A stretch of DNA of 64,000 nucleotides. Source: Amoebidium appalachense (lineage: Eukaryota > Ichthyosporea). The position numbers and the translations under genes are program-made. How positions within the stretch are numbered: position 1 is the stretch's first letter; every line of letters begins with the position of its first letter. Below are positions 62,721 through 64,000 of the stretch, piece after piece. Below the pieces are notes generated by a model. The model did no database searches. It was not told the origin of the DNA and saw only the letters and a program-made list of their open reading frames with translations. Location: NCBI GenBank assembly GCA_963693365.1, contig CAVNZM010000002.1, forward strand, positions 10,974,001 to 11,038,000. Direction: 5' to 3'.

Positions 62721-63013
62721 CCCTGGCCAGCTGTCCATGCCTACCTTCGTGCCGGCATCACCCCAGGCCGTGCTGAATACCTTGCTTGCTCCCGGCCCCC
62801 AGACAACAGCGGAAATTCAAAAATATCGATGGTCCTGTACCCCCCCCGTATTCATTACAGTGAACTATGATGGATTGGGGTCTGACACAGAGGACAACAT
62901 GCCCATTGCTAAGTAAGAACCCCACCTTCCCTTTTTTCCCATTCCCCTGCTCCCCCCTCCCCCCCCCCCCCTCCCCGGACACACACCGCGCGCAAATACG
63001 CCTCCCTTCTGCC

Positions 63014-63047
<34 letters not shown>

Positions 63048-63230
63048 TCTCTCCTACCCCACCCTGCTTACCGAACCATGAATCCAACTAACTCCGATTT
63101 TCCTCCAACAGTCCCCCCCTTCCCTCCGTGCTCCCACATCTCTCTCCCCCAGGCTCTGCCCCCTTACCTTCTCCCTTCACACGTCGATGCACCCATCCCG
63201 CACCTACCCAAATCAACACACACCCTATCG

Positions 63231-63262
<32 letters not shown>

Positions 63263-63281
63263 CTTCTCCCCCCCTCCCCCC

Positions 63282-63312
<31 letters not shown>

Positions 63313-63988
63313 AAAAAAAAAAAGGAAAGAAAAAAACACAAAAAAAAAAAAACACATATGTCCCCTCCTTTGCCCACTTCTTCTGATTCCTGTTCTACTC
63401 CCTGCTGCATGTGTCTATCCATTCACATACCCTTCACCTTCACCCACTCCCTCGTTTTCTGCAATATCAGTACTGACTGTACCCTTCGTTTTCCTCCCAG
63501 CAGAAAGGCACGCAGGCGGGTCAGCCTGCAGCTTCCTGCTGCCTGAATTTGAACCAGCACAGGAGCATAAAAAGGTACTTTATAAGTCTTGACCCTTCTT
63601 CTCCTCCTCCTCTTTCCGCCCTTATCTTGCCTTCACCCCCTCCTTCCCTTCCCCCCTCCCCCTCCCCCTCCCTTCCCCCCTCCACTCCCCCCTCCCTGCC
63701 CCCCTTCGTCTCTCTCCTTTCTGCCTTCTTCCCGCCTTCTTTGCTCATCCATATCCCCCCCCCCCCCCCCCCCTCCCCCCCCCCCCCCCCTTTTAACCTT
63801 CACTCACTTCTCACTGAACCACCCTCCCCCCTCCCTGCCCCATGACAATCTCTGCACCCAGTTGATATCGGACGAGTTGCTCTGTTCCCCCACAGGTGCA
63901 GGGAAGCATTTTGATTGGATGCTGTCCTTCCCGCCGCCTCTCATTTACCCACCGGCACAACAAATGTGGAATTGCCGAGAGATGAGGC
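62721..63988 (+). CDS. Exons of an unrecognised gene at the right edge
   Basis: An exon at 62721-62912 (acceptor CTTCCAG, donor GTAAGA) reads MPTFVPASPQAVLNTLL and VFITVNYDGLGSDTEDNMPI in one open frame. A second candidate runs from about 63501 to 63573 (donor GTACTT; reading RHAGGSACSFLLPEFEPAQ) and a third from 63896, which in one frame ends with TGA at 63986-63988. The phase of the first exon's end does not match the best frame of the second: the in-phase reading stops at 63546. Either an exon is missing, the gene ends there, or there is a sequence error in a C tract. The 5' exons were not found. No family recognised. Confidence 0.4.
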
Positions 63989-64000
63989 TGAGGAAGGGAG

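Overview
The window is nuclear DNA from a eukaryote. It holds seven confidently recognised protein genes: six are split by 3 to 10 GT-AG introns each (39 introns reconstructed by eye) and one is a single-exon glycosyltransferase gene. An eighth, single-exon gene encodes an unrecognised multi-pass membrane protein, and a partial gene runs toward the right edge. The gene set suggests a photosynthetic, green-lineage microalga: a CYP710-type sterol C-22 desaturase, a VTE5/FOLK-type polyprenol kinase and a GID8 whose sequence resembles plant versions. The taxon itself cannot be fixed from this window. Intron and intergenic DNA is extremely rich in (GT)n/(CA)n, poly-G/poly-C and poly-A/T tracts, which produce most of the long but meaningless open frames.

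Layout, left to right: 1-3982 repeat-rich intergenic DNA with a 161-bp tandem repeat; 3983-5494 (+) unknown seven-helix membrane protein; 7964-16589 (-) SDR42E1-like steroid dehydrogenase, 11 exons; 17544-26858 (+) SMYD5-like SET/MYND methyltransferase, 9 exons, divergent from the previous gene; 28225-35503 (+) CYP710-type P450, 6 exons; 37703-41633 (-) seven-bladed WD40 protein with an ARMC6-like N-terminus, 4 exons, convergent with the P450; 44215-50421 (-) GID8, 8 exons; 51460-56758 (+) phytol/farnesol kinase, 7 exons, divergent from GID8; 60462-61451 (+) GT32 glycosyltransferase, single exon, with a damaged signal anchor; from 62721 (+) exons of an unrecognised gene.

The genes do not form a pathway cluster. 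Two (SDR42E-like and CYP710) may both act on sterols, and the kinase acts on isoprenoid alcohols, but they are separately transcribed and spaced as ordinary nuclear neighbours.

The most interesting material lies in the introns. (1) A dispersed 80-140 bp element with a poly-C 3' end recurs at about a dozen places, and every intronic copy lies in the sense orientation of its host gene, as expected for introner-like elements or for transcript-oriented repeats. (2) 13 of 39 acceptors are the direct end of a (CA)n run. (3) In two genes an exon edge together with its splice site has been amplified as a decaying minisatellite inside the adjacent intron. (4) The WD40 gene joins an ARMC6-type N-terminal motif to a complete propeller. 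(5) A 26-bp tandem duplication shifts the frame of the GT32 signal anchor. No bacterial-type system, CRISPR array, rRNA or convincing tRNA was seen.
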